Shown here in pieces: positions 51,527 through 61,253 of a DNA stretch of 64,000 bases. The stretch spans positions 3,349,091 to 3,413,090 of the forward strand of contig NZ_CP013655.1 in assembly GCF_001465345.1 (NCBI RefSeq). Direction: 5' to 3'. The DNA is from Enterococcus rotai. Its GTDB lineage: Bacteria > Bacillota > Bacilli > Lactobacillales > Enterococcaceae. A program made the position numbers and the translations under genes. Below the pieces are notes generated by a model. The model had not been told where the DNA came from. It searched no databases and saw only the letters and a program-made list of their open reading frames with translations. Within the stretch, counting starts at the first letter, position 1, and every line of letters starts with the position of its first letter.

Positions 51527-52621
51527 TTAATTCCCTTCTATTGACTCTTTTATAATTCTAATGATCGTATCTGCACCTGCTCTCATCGGATTGATTCGAA
51601 TCATCGTTTTTGTACTTTCTGGCGACGCTGCTCGAAAGGTTCCTGAAAGTCGATAAAACATCGGTACAAATTCATATTTTGATTCAGCTCCCACTGGATT
51701 TGGGGCTGCTCCTCGTTTTTCTGCTTGTTTTAACACGTCAGCGGCTATCGGCTGATCAAATTCTACAATGATCACTTTAGATTGGGCATTAGCGATAAAA
51801 GCTTGTTTGACCCCATTCACTTCACCTGTATTTAAACGTATTGCCACTTCTTCTGATACTTGAGATGAAATCGCTAAAGCAACTGGCGCATAAATCAAGC
51901 CTTGCAACACAGCGATTGCTTCAAACCCCTGTACTTGTAATCCGCCAGAATAATTTTCTTTGCGTAACTCTTTGATCAACTCAGCGTTGCCTACAATACA
52001 GCCTACTCCTTCTGGACCTAATAATTTAAAGGTTGAGAAACAAGATAAATCAGCACCACACTCTACACCGATTTTTGGTACTTTTAAAGTTGAATAATTG
52101 TCATCTGTAATGATTACGATATTTTTATTTTGTCCTTTTATTTGTTCAATAACGGCTTCTGGTTGATAAGAATCATTCGGCTTTTGTCTTGTAAATTGAA
52201 CGATTGCTAGTTGAATGTCATTTTCGGCGATCACAGACTCCAGTCTCTCTGGTCGATTAAAATCTGCTACAACTGTTTTCAAGTTTAGCATATCAATAGA
52301 AGTTTGAGTCGTTGGATAAACAGGTGCATCATGAACCAGTACCGTTTTTCCATATTTTTTACTCGCCGCATGCAAGGACAAGCGAATCGCCATCGTTCCT
52401 GCGCCACGCACTAACATAGCAGCTTCAGCTGCAAAAATATCTTGCAAGACATGTTCTACTTTATTCGTCGTGATTGGTTGATTAAAGCCTGGCACAACAC
52501 CTAAATCGCCACGTGTTAAGATTTCCGAACCTTCAAAGTTTCTCGTAACACAATCAACAATTTGAAATTGCTTTTTAGTGGCCTCTTCCAAATTCATTGT
52601 TTCTAAAGGAAAAGTTTTCAT
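51527..52621 (-). CDS. yhfS: YhfS-like PLP-dependent aminotransferase-fold enzyme
   Basis: The 364-residue fold-type I PLP protein has the cofactor Lys in CFSTFKLLGPEGVGC, preceded by the Asp of IIITDDNYST, and a Gly-rich phosphate-binding segment (MLVRGAGTMAIRLSL). It resembles cystathionine gamma-synthase/selenocysteine synthase relatives. Reaction unknown. It begins two bases after the phosphotriesterase gene's stop. Confidence 0.83.
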   Translation of the reverse strand: MKTFPLETMNLEEATKKQFQIVDCVTRNFEGSEILTRGDLGVVPGFNQPITTNKVEHVLQDIFAAEAAMLVRGAGTMAIRLSLHAASKKYGKTVLVHDAPVYPTTQTSIDMLNLKTVVADFNRPERLESVIAENDIQLAIVQFTRQKPNDSYQPEAVIEQIKGQNKNIVIITDDNYSTLKVPKIGVECGADLSCFSTFKLLGPEGVGCIVGNAELIKELRKENYSGGLQVQGFEAIAVLQGLIYAPVALAISSQVSEEVAIRLNTGEVNGVKQAFIANAQSKVIIVEFDQPIAADVLKQAEKRGAAPNPVGAESKYEFVPMFYRLSGTFRAASPESTKTMIRINPMRAGADTIIRIIKESIEGN

Positions 52622-52623
52622 AC

Positions 52624-53511
52624 TTATTTCACTCCTTGTCTAAAGAAACGTTGCGGATTATGAATCAGCATTTTTTCAACTGTATCGTTCGAAATCCCTG
52701 CTTCTTTCATCATTGGTACAAACGTATCTAGTAAATACGAATAACCAATGCCATTTTTATATTTCATATTTGATTTTCGGGTAATATCCATTGATAAAAA
52801 GACTTGATCTGCCAATCCTCTTTGTTCAATTTTCTTTAACATCGATACACGGAGTGCATCTGGTTGATAGTTTTCTTTTCCTATTGTATCAAATTCCACA
52901 TAAACACCTTGGTCTAACATTTTCAAAATGTACTCAAGATTGCCACTTAAATCAACATGTCCAATCACAACTGAAGCTAAATCAACATTATTTTCTTTAA
53001 AAAACTGAACTTGTTCATGCCCATTTGTCCCAAGTGTAGTATGAGTAGTAATCGGGATACCCGTTTCTTTATGAGCAATCACAGATGCATCAAAAACTTT
53101 TTTCTCATTTTCCGTCCAACCGTCTTTACTTGAACCGATTTCACCAATGATCTCAGCTTTGATCTCTGTATCTGCGATACCGTCTTGGATCTCCTTGATC
53201 ATTAATTTCCCTAGTTCTGCAACTGTCCAATCTGTCACAATATCAGGTAGAAATTTTTCAGTATAAAAGCCCGTCGCTTGCACGATATTGATGCCTGATG
53301 CTTCTGCCACTTTTTGAACATATAAGGGATTTCTTTTCATATCTAAATTTGTGACATCCACAATATTACGAACGCCTTTATGATAAAGTTCTTTAAATTC
53401 TTTGACTGTTTCTTCAAAACAATTTAAGTTTGTATCGTCAATATTTTTTATACGAGACAAATCAATTGTCGTATGTTCATGCATATAGGTTATTCCATCT
53501 ACTAAGCTCAT
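52624..53511 (-). CDS. php: YhfV/Php-like phosphotriesterase homology protein
   Basis: The 295-residue TIM barrel has the binuclear metal site of the family: HEH (H11, H13), E124 in IIGEIGSSKD, H157 in ITTHTTLG, H185 in VIGHVDLSG and D242 in LSMDITRKS. A Glu replaces the carboxylated Lys of true phosphotriesterases, as in E. coli Php. Family relatives hydrolyse lactones or phosphoesters; the natural substrate here is unknown. Confidence 0.9.
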   Translation of the reverse strand: MSLVDGITYMHEHTTIDLSRIKNIDDTNLNCFEETVKEFKELYHKGVRNIVDVTNLDMKRNPLYVQKVAEASGINIVQATGFYTEKFLPDIVTDWTVAELGKLMIKEIQDGIADTEIKAEIIGEIGSSKDGWTENEKKVFDASVIAHKETGIPITTHTTLGTNGHEQVQFFKENNVDLASVVIGHVDLSGNLEYILKMLDQGVYVEFDTIGKENYQPDALRVSMLKKIEQRGLADQVFLSMDITRKSNMKYKNGIGYSYLLDTFVPMMKEAGISNDTVEKMLIHNPQRFFRQGVK

Positions 53512-53534
53512 TTCGTTGTCGTCTCCTAAAATTT

Positions 53535-54866
53535 TTAAAGTCCTGGTGGTGTCATTAGATTAAGCAATACTAAAATATTTGAAATCACACCGACTAATAA
53601 GGCCCCCACTGGTCCAATAGCTAGATCGACCATTTTCTTTTTGAATGTGCCATTTAATACGTAAAGTCCAACAACGAATAACCCCCCCCAAGCTGGAGCA
53701 ATTGCTGTTGCTGCTATCACACCACCAACAAGCAAGGCGATTTCCAAGACTTTTGTGATCGCTGTTCGAATATTATCGCCAGCATCACGCATTCCTGGGA
53801 ACCGATCGAGCAATACAGAAAATTTCGTTAAGAGTAACACTTCAATTGACATCCAAATACCGCCTGCAACAAAGGCTAAAAGCGGTTGTCCCATCGCTGC
53901 ACCGATCGAGCCGATCACAAATACCATCTTGATGCCAGCTGGCGAATAGGTGCCTGTAGCAATTCCTGTTGTTACAACTAATGGAATAAAGCCAACAACT
54001 CGTGCTAATTCGGTCAAAGCAGCTGAATTAAATTGACCTTCTTGGTATAATGGAGCTGAGAGTGCAGATTCCGTTACAATTGACATCGAAGCCGCCAAAG
54101 CAATCAATGCGCCGGATAAGGCAAATAAGTACCAATATTTCTTAATTTGTTTTACTCGTTCCGCAAAGATATTTGCCAATTGTGCCTGAGAATCTGTTCT
54201 TTCTCTTTTATCATTCATCGCATAGCTGATCATAAAAATCATCCCAACAAGTAACGCAATCGCATTCGCATTAATGACGATCGTATTACCATTTGCTAAA
54301 TTAAACGAACCAAATTGTGTCGTCACCACTTGAGCCAACACTGTTGCCGAAAAAGTGATCATCCCTTTTTTCCAACCATATTGAAGAGCGACAACTAAGG
54401 CTGGGAAAACAGCAAATGCTACTAAAACAACAGACGATACTTGACCGAGACTATCTAGGAAATTATAAGGAAGAATTTCAAATACTTTTTGAATTGTTCC
54501 TAGACCTGCCCCCATCACAACACCATAAACTCCGCCAGCTGCTCCTGCTATCCAGATAGAATATTTTTTATCATCTGGCAAATAGCTACCAATAATATCT
54601 GTTCCCAATAAAACAACATGAATGATAATTACGCTGGACGCAATAGACTGTGGAATAAACCCAACGATATACCCGATTCCAAAAGCAAGTGCCGTAGTTC
54701 CTAATGCTGATTTTGTGACTCTCTTTTCACGGTACTCTAAAACGATCGGTCTTAACGCATCATTAAAAACAGCAATTTTCGTATTCGCCATAATCGTTGT
54801 AACAGCACATAATGCTGCCATGATTACTATGTTTAAAGCCATTTCATTACTCCCCCTTATTTTCAA
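53535..54866 (-). CDS. yhfT: YhfT-like membrane transporter
   Basis: The 443-residue protein has about 11-12 membrane helices with Gly/Ala-rich packing (GAAGGVYGVVMGAGLGT; IAPAWGGLFVVGLYVL), the size of YhfT. It presumably imports the substrate of the yhf pathway. It overlaps the end of yhfU by 20 bases. Confidence 0.85.
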   Translation of the reverse strand: MKIRGSNEMALNIVIMAALCAVTTIMANTKIAVFNDALRPIVLEYREKRVTKSALGTTALAFGIGYIVGFIPQSIASSVIIIHVVLLGTDIIGSYLPDDKKYSIWIAGAAGGVYGVVMGAGLGTIQKVFEILPYNFLDSLGQVSSVVLVAFAVFPALVVALQYGWKKGMITFSATVLAQVVTTQFGSFNLANGNTIVINANAIALLVGMIFMISYAMNDKRERTDSQAQLANIFAERVKQIKKYWYLFALSGALIALAASMSIVTESALSAPLYQEGQFNSAALTELARVVGFIPLVVTTGIATGTYSPAGIKMVFVIGSIGAAMGQPLLAFVAGGIWMSIEVLLLTKFSVLLDRFPGMRDAGDNIRTAITKVLEIALLVGGVIAATAIAPAWGGLFVVGLYVLNGTFKKKMVDLAIGPVGALLVGVISNILVLLNLMTPPGL

Positions 54867-55215
54867 GCGCTTTCATCACATTTGAAATGATAAACTCCAT
54901 ATCTTGCGAAGTGAAACCAAAAGCAATTTTACCTGCCGCAACACTTTGATTGATTTCTTCTTCAGAAGCAGTCTTACCTGGCATTCCTAAAGTTGCCGTT
55001 TTATCTCCGCCTAATAATGCAATCGCCATTGCTAATGCTCCGCCACCGCCTGTGTTACAAGCACCAAAATAGTAGTCAGCCGTGCCGTTTTTTAAGGCCA
55101 TCGCCGCATCAATATCAGTTTTTACGGTGATTTCATAGTTCCCCTTTCCATATTTTTGTAGTAGTTCTTCAATTGCTCCTTTTTCGATTTGTCCACCTAT
55201 AACAATTTTTTTCAT
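54847..55215 (-). CDS. yhfU: YhfU-like DUF2620 protein
   Basis: The 122-residue protein (MKKIVIGGQIEKGAIEEL...) with GACNTGGGGALAMAIALLGG matches YhfU (DUF2620), first gene of the operon. The Gly-rich loop may bind phosphate or act with the YhfT permease. The ATG at 55215 follows AAAGGAGAG; a start at 55236 would lie inside an operator. Confidence 0.85.
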   Translation of the reverse strand: MKKIVIGGQIEKGAIEELLQKYGKGNYEITVKTDIDAAMALKNGTADYYFGACNTGGGGALAMAIALLGGDKTATLGMPGKTASEEEINQSVAAGKIAFGFTSQDMEFIISNVMKALENKGE

Positions 55216-55231
55216 GATAACTCTCCTTTCG

Positions 55232-55245
55232 TACAAAATTTTGTA
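55232..55245. promoter_or_regulatory. Operator 1 of the yhf operon
   Basis: TACAAAATTTTGTA, a perfect 14-base palindrome between promoter and yhfU. A matching site is centred 35 bases away. Probable YhfZ target. Confidence 0.6.
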
Positions 55246-55266
55246 TATTTAAACCAAAAATAAAAA

Positions 55267-55280
55267 TACAAAAAAATGTA
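55267..55280. promoter_or_regulatory. Operator 2 of the yhf operon
   Basis: TACAAAAAAATGTA, the second TACA-N6-TGTA palindrome, about 18 bases below the -10 box. Confidence 0.6.
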
Positions 55281-55297
55281 TTCTTATTTTCACGGTT

Positions 55298-55326
55298 ATT
55301 ATAGCACCTTTATTTTCGAATGTAAA
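55298..55326 (-). promoter_or_regulatory. Promoter of the yhf operon, overlapped by a cre-like site
   Basis: Minus strand TTTACA (55326-55321), 17-base spacer, TATAAT (55303-55298). TGTAAACCCTTTCC at 55321-55334 resembles a CcpA cre site and covers the -35 box, suggesting carbon catabolite repression (inference). Confidence 0.65.
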
Positions 55327-55378
55327 CCCTTTCCAATTTATAACGATTATACTGCTACTTTTTCCCAATTATTTAGAA

Positions 55379-55420
55379 ACTAACATTGATAAGCAATTTC
55401 TATGGCTTATCAATGTTAGT
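55379..55420 (-). terminator. Hairpin after mgtA
   Basis: A perfect 16-bp stem (ACTAACATTGATAAGC with its complement) and ten-base loop, about 95 bases after the mgtA stop on the minus strand. The tail is T-rich but broken, so efficiency is uncertain. Confidence 0.55.
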
Positions 55421-55515
55421 ACAAATAAACTTGTATTAAAAAGGATACCTTTTTAGTTCAATCTTATTTTTAACATCCTACATTTATCTTGTCGTTAAAA
55501 CACTAGTTTCCTGCT

Positions 55516-58170
55516 CTATAGCAATTCTTTGTAACGTTGAATATAGAAGCGTTTTACAACCGTTACTAGTGTTAAATAGGCCACGATTGTACCAACTAAC
55601 CATAACCAATAATTAGACGGTAAAACAGCCATTCCTAAACTTTGTCCAAATGCTGTAAAAGGCAAGACTGTTCCGATCACAATCCCTAGCGACGTAATGG
55701 TCGTCATAATAAACGAACCACTACTTTGAATAAACGGAATTTTAGGTGTACGTAAGGCGTGTAAAACCAACGTTTGTGACCATAATGATTCCACAAACCA
55801 ACCTGCATGGAACACGGCAATAAAGGCAACTTGCTGAGAAGCATTCAGTGTATGGAAATCTCCTCCTACAACTGCTGGGCAAATAATGAAATACATCAAT
55901 AAATAGGTAGTAATATCAAATACCGAACTTGTAGGGCCTAACCAAACCATAAATTTTCCAATGCTGGATGCTTGCCAACGCTTAGGTTTCTCCAAATATT
56001 CTTTGTCCATATGATCCCAAGGAATAGATACGCACGAAATGTCGTAAATCAAGTTTAAGAATAAAATTTGCAGTGGTAACATTGGCAGAAATGGTAAAAA
56101 GGTACTGGCAACTAACACTGAAAACATATTCCCAAAATTTGAACTTGCTGTTGCTTTTATATATTTCATGATATTTCCAAATGTTTCTCTACCTGAAATA
56201 ATCCCTCTTTCTAAAACCATCAAATCTTTTTCCAATAAAATGACATCAGCGGATTCTTTGGCAATGTCCACCGCTGTATCGACTGAAATACCAACATCTG
56301 CTGCTTTCATTGCTGGTGCATCATTGATCCCATCGCCAAGGAAGCCAACAGTATGTCCATTTTCTCTCAAAATGCTCGTAATTTTTTGTTTTTGTTGCGG
56401 ATTTAATTTTACAAATACATTGTGCTTTTCAACTAATTGACTTAATTTATCATTGGATATATTCATAATATCTTCGCCATTGATCAATTTTTCAGCACCC
56501 AAACCAACTTGTTTACATACAGATCGAGTTACCAAAGCGTTATCTCCTGTTAGAACTTTCACTTCAACGCCATGTGCTTTTAACGTTTCTAGTGCTTGTT
56601 TTGTCGTTTCTTTTGGCGGATCTAAGAATGCTAAATAGCCAATCAGTACCATCTCAGATTCATCCGCTACTGAGAATTCACCAACAACACTTGGATTCGT
56701 TTTTTGCGCAACGCCGATTACACGCAAACCATCCTCATTTAGCTCATTTACTTTTTTCAATACTTCTTGTCTAACCTCATCCGTTAACACAGTAACCTTG
56801 CCTTTGAAATCGACAAAACTCGAAATACTCAACATTTCTTCGATGGCACCCTTAGTGATCATTTGTGTCTTTCCGCTAGGATCTTCTACGACAACGCTCA
56901 TTCGTCTACGATCAAAATCAAAGGGAATTTCATCCACTTTTTTATACGTAATTCCTGTTGTATTCAATTCCGTTTTGGCAGCATCAATAATTGCGACATC
57001 TAATAAATTTTTTAATCCGGTTTGATAGTAACTGTTTAAATAGGCATGACGTAAGACACGATCATCTTCTTCACCAGCCAGATCCAAATGATATTCCAGT
57101 ATAATTTTATCTTGTGTTAGCGTGCCTGTTTTATCCGTGCATAGAACATCGATTGCACCAAAGTTTTGAATAGCATTTAAGTTTTTAATCACCGTTCCTT
57201 TTTTAGCCATACCTGTTGCACCTTTGACTAAGTTGGTCGTAACGATCATCGGTAACATTTCTGGTGTCAACCCAACGGCCACGGATAAGCCGAACAAGAA
57301 GGCTTCCATCCAATCCCCTTTTGTAAAACCGTTGATTACAATAACCGTTGGCGCCATCAATGCCATAAATTTGATAAACAAGAATGACGTTTTGCGAATA
57401 CCTAATTCAAAACTTGTTTGTACCGGTTTAGTAGATAATGATTTGGCCACATCTCCAAACAGTGTATGATTTCCAGTGGCGATGACCACACCTTCAGCAC
57501 TTCCGCTTATAACGTTGCTGCCCATAAACACTAGATTCTCATAACTCGTTTCATTGCTATCTTGAGTAATGATTGCCTCTGCCCGTTTTTCAACAGGATA
57601 ACTTTCTCCCGTCAGTGCAGACTGAGAAATAAATAAATCTTTAGTGGCAATCAAGCGAATATCTGCTGGAATCATATCTCCTGCTGATAATCTGACAATA
57701 TCTCCACACACAATATCTTCCATAGGAATTTCATCATATTTATTTTTCCGTTTTACTGCTGCGGTGACTTTAACCAATGATTTCAATTTTTCAGCCGCTT
57801 GATTTGAGCGCACAGATTGAATGAGTGTCATCGTCCCACTGATCAAGACCATAGTGAATATAATACCACTACCAAAATAGTCACGATCTTCCGGTGCAGC
57901 GATAACTACATCTGTAATAAAGGACATAATGCCTAAGCCAATTAGAACAAGGGTAAACGGTGTAATATAGGCTTTTAAGATTTCTATGAATAAAGGTGTT
58001 TTTTTCCCGTAGGAAATAGTATTGTCTCCATATTCATCTCGAGCCATAACTGCTTGAACTTCAGATAGTCCTTTTTTGGATGTTTGAAATGTTTCAAAAA
58101 TATTTTCAACTGTTTTTCTAGCCATTAAGCCATAATTTATCTCTTGAATTGCTCTTTTTTTTCTTTCCAT
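55516..58170 (-). CDS. mgtA: P-type Mg2+-importing ATPase MgtA
   Basis: The ~884-residue P3B-type ATPase has the phosphorylation site [13 protein letters not shown], the TGES actuator ([10 protein letters not shown]), nucleotide motif TKGAIEEML and hinge [18 protein letters not shown], with about ten membrane helices. It imports Mg2+ at the cytoplasmic membrane when Mg2+ is scarce. I start at ATG 58170, after GGAGAGAAGG; the longer frame to 58215 adds 15 residues without a better site. It lies downstream of mgtC and a GNAT gene, all below an M-box. Confidence 0.93.
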   Translation of the reverse strand: MERKKRAIQEINYGLMARKTVENIFETFQTSKKGLSEVQAVMARDEYGDNTISYGKKTPLFIEILKAYITPFTLVLIGLGIMSFITDVVIAAPEDRDYFGSGIIFTMVLISGTMTLIQSVRSNQAAEKLKSLVKVTAAVKRKNKYDEIPMEDIVCGDIVRLSAGDMIPADIRLIATKDLFISQSALTGESYPVEKRAEAIITQDSNETSYENLVFMGSNVISGSAEGVVIATGNHTLFGDVAKSLSTKPVQTSFELGIRKTSFLFIKFMALMAPTVIVINGFTKGDWMEAFLFGLSVAVGLTPEMLPMIVTTNLVKGATGMAKKGTVIKNLNAIQNFGAIDVLCTDKTGTLTQDKIILEYHLDLAGEEDDRVLRHAYLNSYYQTGLKNLLDVAIIDAAKTELNTTGITYKKVDEIPFDFDRRRMSVVVEDPSGKTQMITKGAIEEMLSISSFVDFKGKVTVLTDEVRQEVLKKVNELNEDGLRVIGVAQKTNPSVVGEFSVADESEMVLIGYLAFLDPPKETTKQALETLKAHGVEVKVLTGDNALVTRSVCKQVGLGAEKLINGEDIMNISNDKLSQLVEKHNVFVKLNPQQKQKITSILRENGHTVGFLGDGINDAPAMKAADVGISVDTAVDIAKESADVILLEKDLMVLERGIISGRETFGNIMKYIKATASSNFGNMFSVLVASTFLPFLPMLPLQILFLNLIYDISCVSIPWDHMDKEYLEKPKRWQASSIGKFMVWLGPTSSVFDITTYLLMYFIICPAVVGGDFHTLNASQQVAFIAVFHAGWFVESLWSQTLVLHALRTPKIPFIQSSGSFIMTTITSLGIVIGTVLPFTAFGQSLGMAVLPSNYWLWLVGTIVAYLTLVTVVKRFYIQRYKELL

Positions 58171-58370
58171 TTTGTTTCCTTCTCTCCAAAAAAATCCACC
58201 ATGATCCTGCGCCAATAACTAAACGTATAACCATTTTTCCTAGTGTTTTTACATTGCTCCCTATTTGCAGGGGCTTGGAGAAAAAAGGGCACTAAAAACA
58301 AATAGATAATAATAATCGACTCCTTTTTAGTACAACTCTTTCCTGTGACCCCTGTTGCCTCGAACTACTG

Positions 58371-58844
58371 TCATCCATTTGTTTTCAACTCCCTCTGATT
58401 TGTAAAATGTCTTATGTCTAACATACTTTTTTTAAATACTTTTAAGAGTAACTCGTCTTCTTGATAGGCTTCCGTCAAACTACCATAGCCTAGTTTTTCA
58501 TAAAATCCCCAGGCCTGCTTTCGACCTGTCAAAAAAATAGTGGCATAGTTTAAATTTCGAGCAACTTGCTCAGCATAAACGATTAATTTCTTTCCCAACC
58601 CTTGACCTTGAAAATCTGGACTTAGTGCAACTTGTTTTATTTGGATACAGTTTGAATCACAAGGATGCAAAAGAAGAGTGCCAACCACACGATCCTCTTT
58701 TTTGACGACTAAGTGAATATCGTGTTTTTCTTCTACAGCAGATTTCGTTAGAAAGGGTTTGCCTGCGCTTGCTTTTAATACTTGATTGCGTAAGGCTAAG
58801 GTTTCTCGATAAATAGGACTATCCCACCTGATTAAAGTGAACAC
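58371..58844 (-). CDS. GNAT-family N-acetyltransferase
   Basis: The 157-residue protein has the GNAT acetyl-CoA motif VALSPDFQGQGLGKKLIVYA and the end motif GFYEKLGYGSLTEAY, the small-molecule or antibiotic-resistance-like type. It starts four bases after the mgtC stop, so it is cotranscribed with Mg2+ genes; the reason is not evident. The 155 bases to mgtA contain an imperfect GTTTTTAGTG/CACTAG stem but no clear second riboswitch. Confidence 0.85.
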   Translation of the reverse strand: MFTLIRWDSPIYRETLALRNQVLKASAGKPFLTKSAVEEKHDIHLVVKKEDRVVGTLLLHPCDSNCIQIKQVALSPDFQGQGLGKKLIVYAEQVARNLNYATIFLTGRKQAWGFYEKLGYGSLTEAYQEDELLLKVFKKSMLDIRHFTNQRELKTNG

Positions 58845-58848
58845 TGTT

Positions 58849-59535
58849 TTACCATGATTCTTCCTCCTTTGATAATTGATACACTTCCAATACCTCTTTG
58901 TTTTTTGATAACTGTGTAATGATCTCTTTCATGGCCAATTCACGATTCGAATTTGGTTCGATTTCTACCTGTAACTGGACATTATTTCCTGCAAGATCCA
59001 GACATAAAAAATGACAAAAGGATAAATAGTAGCGGTCTAGCTGTGTCATCATTTCTGTTCGTAATGCGACCTCCGCAGTTGATTTTCCAGTGACGATCAA
59101 AAATGAATTTTTCATTTTCACTTGCTCTTCTGGTCGATAACTCTCCGTCATTTGATCAAATCGTTGCGAAGCAAAACGAATCACACTATTTACCAGCATG
59201 ATAACGATGGCGGCTAAAAACCCTTCTTTAATAAAACTGGCGCCGATCATTGCACCCACTGCCGCCGTACACCAGAGAGTCGCAGCCGTATTTAGCCCAG
59301 TCACACTAAAGCCGTCTCGTAAAATAATTCCTCCTGCCAAAAAGCCAATGCCACTAACAACTTGTGCAGCGATCCTCGTTGGGCTTGTATCTGTTGTGAC
59401 CATGGTAGATATGGACACAAAAAGAGTTGCGCCAAGCGAGACCAAGATCATGGTACGTACGCCGGCTAATTTTTTTCGCCATTGCCGTTCAATTCCAATC
59501 AAACTGCCTGCTAACAAGCTCATTGATAACATCAA
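58849..59535 (-). CDS. mgtC: MgtC/SapB-family membrane protein, start region disturbed
   Basis: The protein has the MgtC membrane core (LLAGSLIGIERQWRKKLAGVRT, SGIGFLAGGIILRDG, LNTAATLWCTAAVGAMIG) and a C-terminal ACT-like domain. In frame, only a TTG (59535) or the next ATG (59532) is available, both far from the GGGGG ribosome site. The well-placed ATG (AAGGGGGAATGTATATG) runs into TGA after four codons. One additional T in the T5 run that follows would join that ATG to the mgtC frame as MNFLLMLSMSLLAG. MgtC helps survival and Mg2+ balance in low Mg2+. Confidence 0.85.
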   Translation of the reverse strand: MMLSMSLLAGSLIGIERQWRKKLAGVRTMILVSLGATLFVSISTMVTTDTSPTRIAAQVVSGIGFLAGGIILRDGFSVTGLNTAATLWCTAAVGAMIGASFIKEGFLAAIVIMLVNSVIRFASQRFDQMTESYRPEEQVKMKNSFLIVTGKSTAEVALRTEMMTQLDRYYLSFCHFLCLDLAGNNVQLQVEIEPNSNRELAMKEIITQLSKNKEVLEVYQLSKEEESW

Positions 59536-59599
59536 TAAAAATTCATATACATTCCCCCTTGACTATTATTGAACATAAAATCCGATTTTCTTAGACGCA

Positions 59600-59837
59600 A
59601 AAAAGGTGACTTTTCGCACAAAAACTCCGCGAAAAGTCACTCTATATTCACCAAAAAAGCATGACAAATTAAGACATTGATCTAGTCGTTGAGTTTTGGC
59701 ACTATACAACGTAAAGACAAACATCTTAGCTACCTTATGAAAAGCCTTGTATTCGACAATTCCTGTTCTACCCATTGGCGTCTCTCGACATTTTTGGGCA
59801 GTAGCCTATGTTTGTATAGGAGCCTCACCTAACAAAT
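59600..59837 (-). promoter_or_regulatory. M-box (ykoK) Mg2+ riboswitch with terminator, upstream of mgtC
   Basis: The minus strand from 59837 to ~59683 shows TTAGGTGAGGCTCCTATAC, CTACTGCCCAAAAATGTCG, AGACGCCAATGGGTAG, GGAATTGTCGAATACAAGG and the closing CGTTGTATAGTGCC. An intrinsic terminator follows at 59640-59600: GTGACTTTTCGC pairs with GCGAAAAGTCAC and runs into TTTTTT. It should stop transcription of mgtC-GNAT-mgtA when Mg2+ is high. Confidence 0.95.
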
Positions 59838-60106
59838 CATATTTTATATTCACTAACAAACTAACAGAAGAAGAAATTATTGTCAAGTAGGATTTTGGTG
59901 GTGGGTGGGAAATTGTTGTTTATTTAGGTCTCAGTATGTCTTTTGATATCGGTAAAAGTTAGGGAAGAATTAATCAGTATTACTATATAATATAAAGATT
60001 TTTAACAATCGATAATCTATGAAAAATTTTAAATTGAACATCACTCCTTACTTTAGTACTTTTTAATTTTATGTATTTTTTTACATTTAGTTTATATAGC
60101 GGAAAC
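59838..60106. other. Intergenic region upstream of the M-box
   Basis: A+T-rich DNA expected to hold the promoter of the mgt operon. No gene is seen. Confidence 0.4.
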
Positions 60107-60155
60107 AAAAAAAAGCTGGGCAAGTCCTGATTCTGAACATTACTCAACTTTATGA
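60107..60155. repeat. Degenerate copy of the 47767 terminator element
   Basis: The order AAAAAAA-CTGGGC-AGTCCT-GAACAT-CTCAAC follows the stem-loop at 47767-47813 with several mismatches; probably a decayed terminator. Confidence 0.45.
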
Positions 60156-60187
60156 TAATTAACTAACTGACATCTTTTTTCTAGCTA

Positions 60188-60300
60188 AAACTTAAATGGT
60201 CTTAAAAATAGTAACGACTTTACGTACAGGTAAGCCAATAGGAATTGAATCATTCGCTTTCTTTGATATCGTGCCTTTTATACTATAACTAGAAACGAAA
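60188..60300 (-). pseudogene. Possible 3' remnant of a lost gene
   Basis: On the minus strand a short open frame reads YSIKGTISKKANDSIPIGLP and then VRKVVTIFKTI before a stop. It looks protein-like (regular codon use, hydrophobic alternation) but has no start or upstream continuation. I cannot name the family. Confidence 0.25.
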
Positions 60301-60302
60301 AC

Positions 60303-61235
60303 TTATTTCTCTAAAAAATATGTAATTGTTTCTACTATTTTTTCAGATTGCGTGTGGTGTAAATAGTGGCTACCTTCCAAAATCTTTATCTCAGACTTTT
60401 GACTCTCTTTTATCATCGCTTCATGAAGTGCCACCCACTTATCATCTGGCTCAACACTTTCAGAGGCTAAGAAATATAAGACTGGCAGCTGAACTGGATA
60501 CGTTAGGTTAGCTACTTTTTCAAAGTTCTTTTGCATTTCTTCTCCTTCATTCATTGTTGCGTTGTTGCCAACATTCTTCAAAGAAATATATTTAAACTGT
60601 TCAGCATCTTCTTTCGATAACTTAGGTGCATTTAAAAAAGTCGGATCGGCATCAGCGAGCAGACGATAGATACCTGATTGGCTCAATGACTTAATTATCC
60701 CACCTTGATTATCAGCTGCTCCGCCTTGGTCAGGTAAACTACTATCAATACCAATAAAGCTTTTCACTTCATTTGGATATTCATTAATATAAGCAAGTGA
60801 GTAGACTCCAGAAATAGAATGTCCTACCAAGTGATACGAGCTGATATTCAACTGCGTCAACGCTTGATGAAGCTCACTCGTTAAATTCTCAATTGAACGT
60901 ACTTTATCCGTATCATCACTTAACCCATAGCCGAAGGGTTCCACCACCACGACCTGATATACTTTTGATAACTCATTCACTAGTGGTTGAAAATCAAGTA
61001 CAGGAGAAGCTGTTAGATAACCTGGCAGTAATACCATTGTTTCTTCACCTTTTCCAGTCACTTGAACACGTAAAGATTTGTTATCTACTTTCACTTCTTG
61101 ACCATAAGGAATAATTTTTTTAGATTCTTTTTTTAGTTGGATTTTATTGTTTGCGTAAATTCCGATAAAAACAAGAAGCACGATTACTACTAAACTTCCG
61201 ACTAAAATACCGAAAATCTTCACTATTTTTTTCAT
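60303..61235 (-). CDS. Membrane-anchored alpha/beta hydrolase, paralogue 2
   Basis: The 310-residue protein has one N-terminal hydrophobic helix (~5-28), the oxyanion region MVLLPGYLTASP, nucleophile elbow VGHSISGVYS, acid region and His in LEGSHYLHHTQSEKI. It is close kin of the gene 18 bases upstream (same PFGYGLS, SVENI-like and HYLHHTQ blocks), so the two arose by tandem duplication. Substrate unknown. Confidence 0.88.
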   Translation of the reverse strand: MKKIVKIFGILVGSLVVIVLLVFIGIYANNKIQLKKESKKIIPYGQEVKVDNKSLRVQVTGKGEETMVLLPGYLTASPVLDFQPLVNELSKVYQVVVVEPFGYGLSDDTDKVRSIENLTSELHQALTQLNISSYHLVGHSISGVYSLAYINEYPNEVKSFIGIDSSLPDQGGAADNQGGIIKSLSQSGIYRLLADADPTFLNAPKLSKEDAEQFKYISLKNVGNNATMNEGEEMQKNFEKVANLTYPVQLPVLYFLASESVEPDDKWVALHEAMIKESQKSEIKILEGSHYLHHTQSEKIVETITYFLEK

Positions 61236-61253
61236 CTACATTCCTCAAATCTG

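Noticed and set aside
58216-58370. A second Mg2+ riboswitch directly before mgtA
   Set aside because: Only an imperfect stem is visible; none of the conserved M-box blocks seen at 6792-6944 and 59683-59837 occur here.
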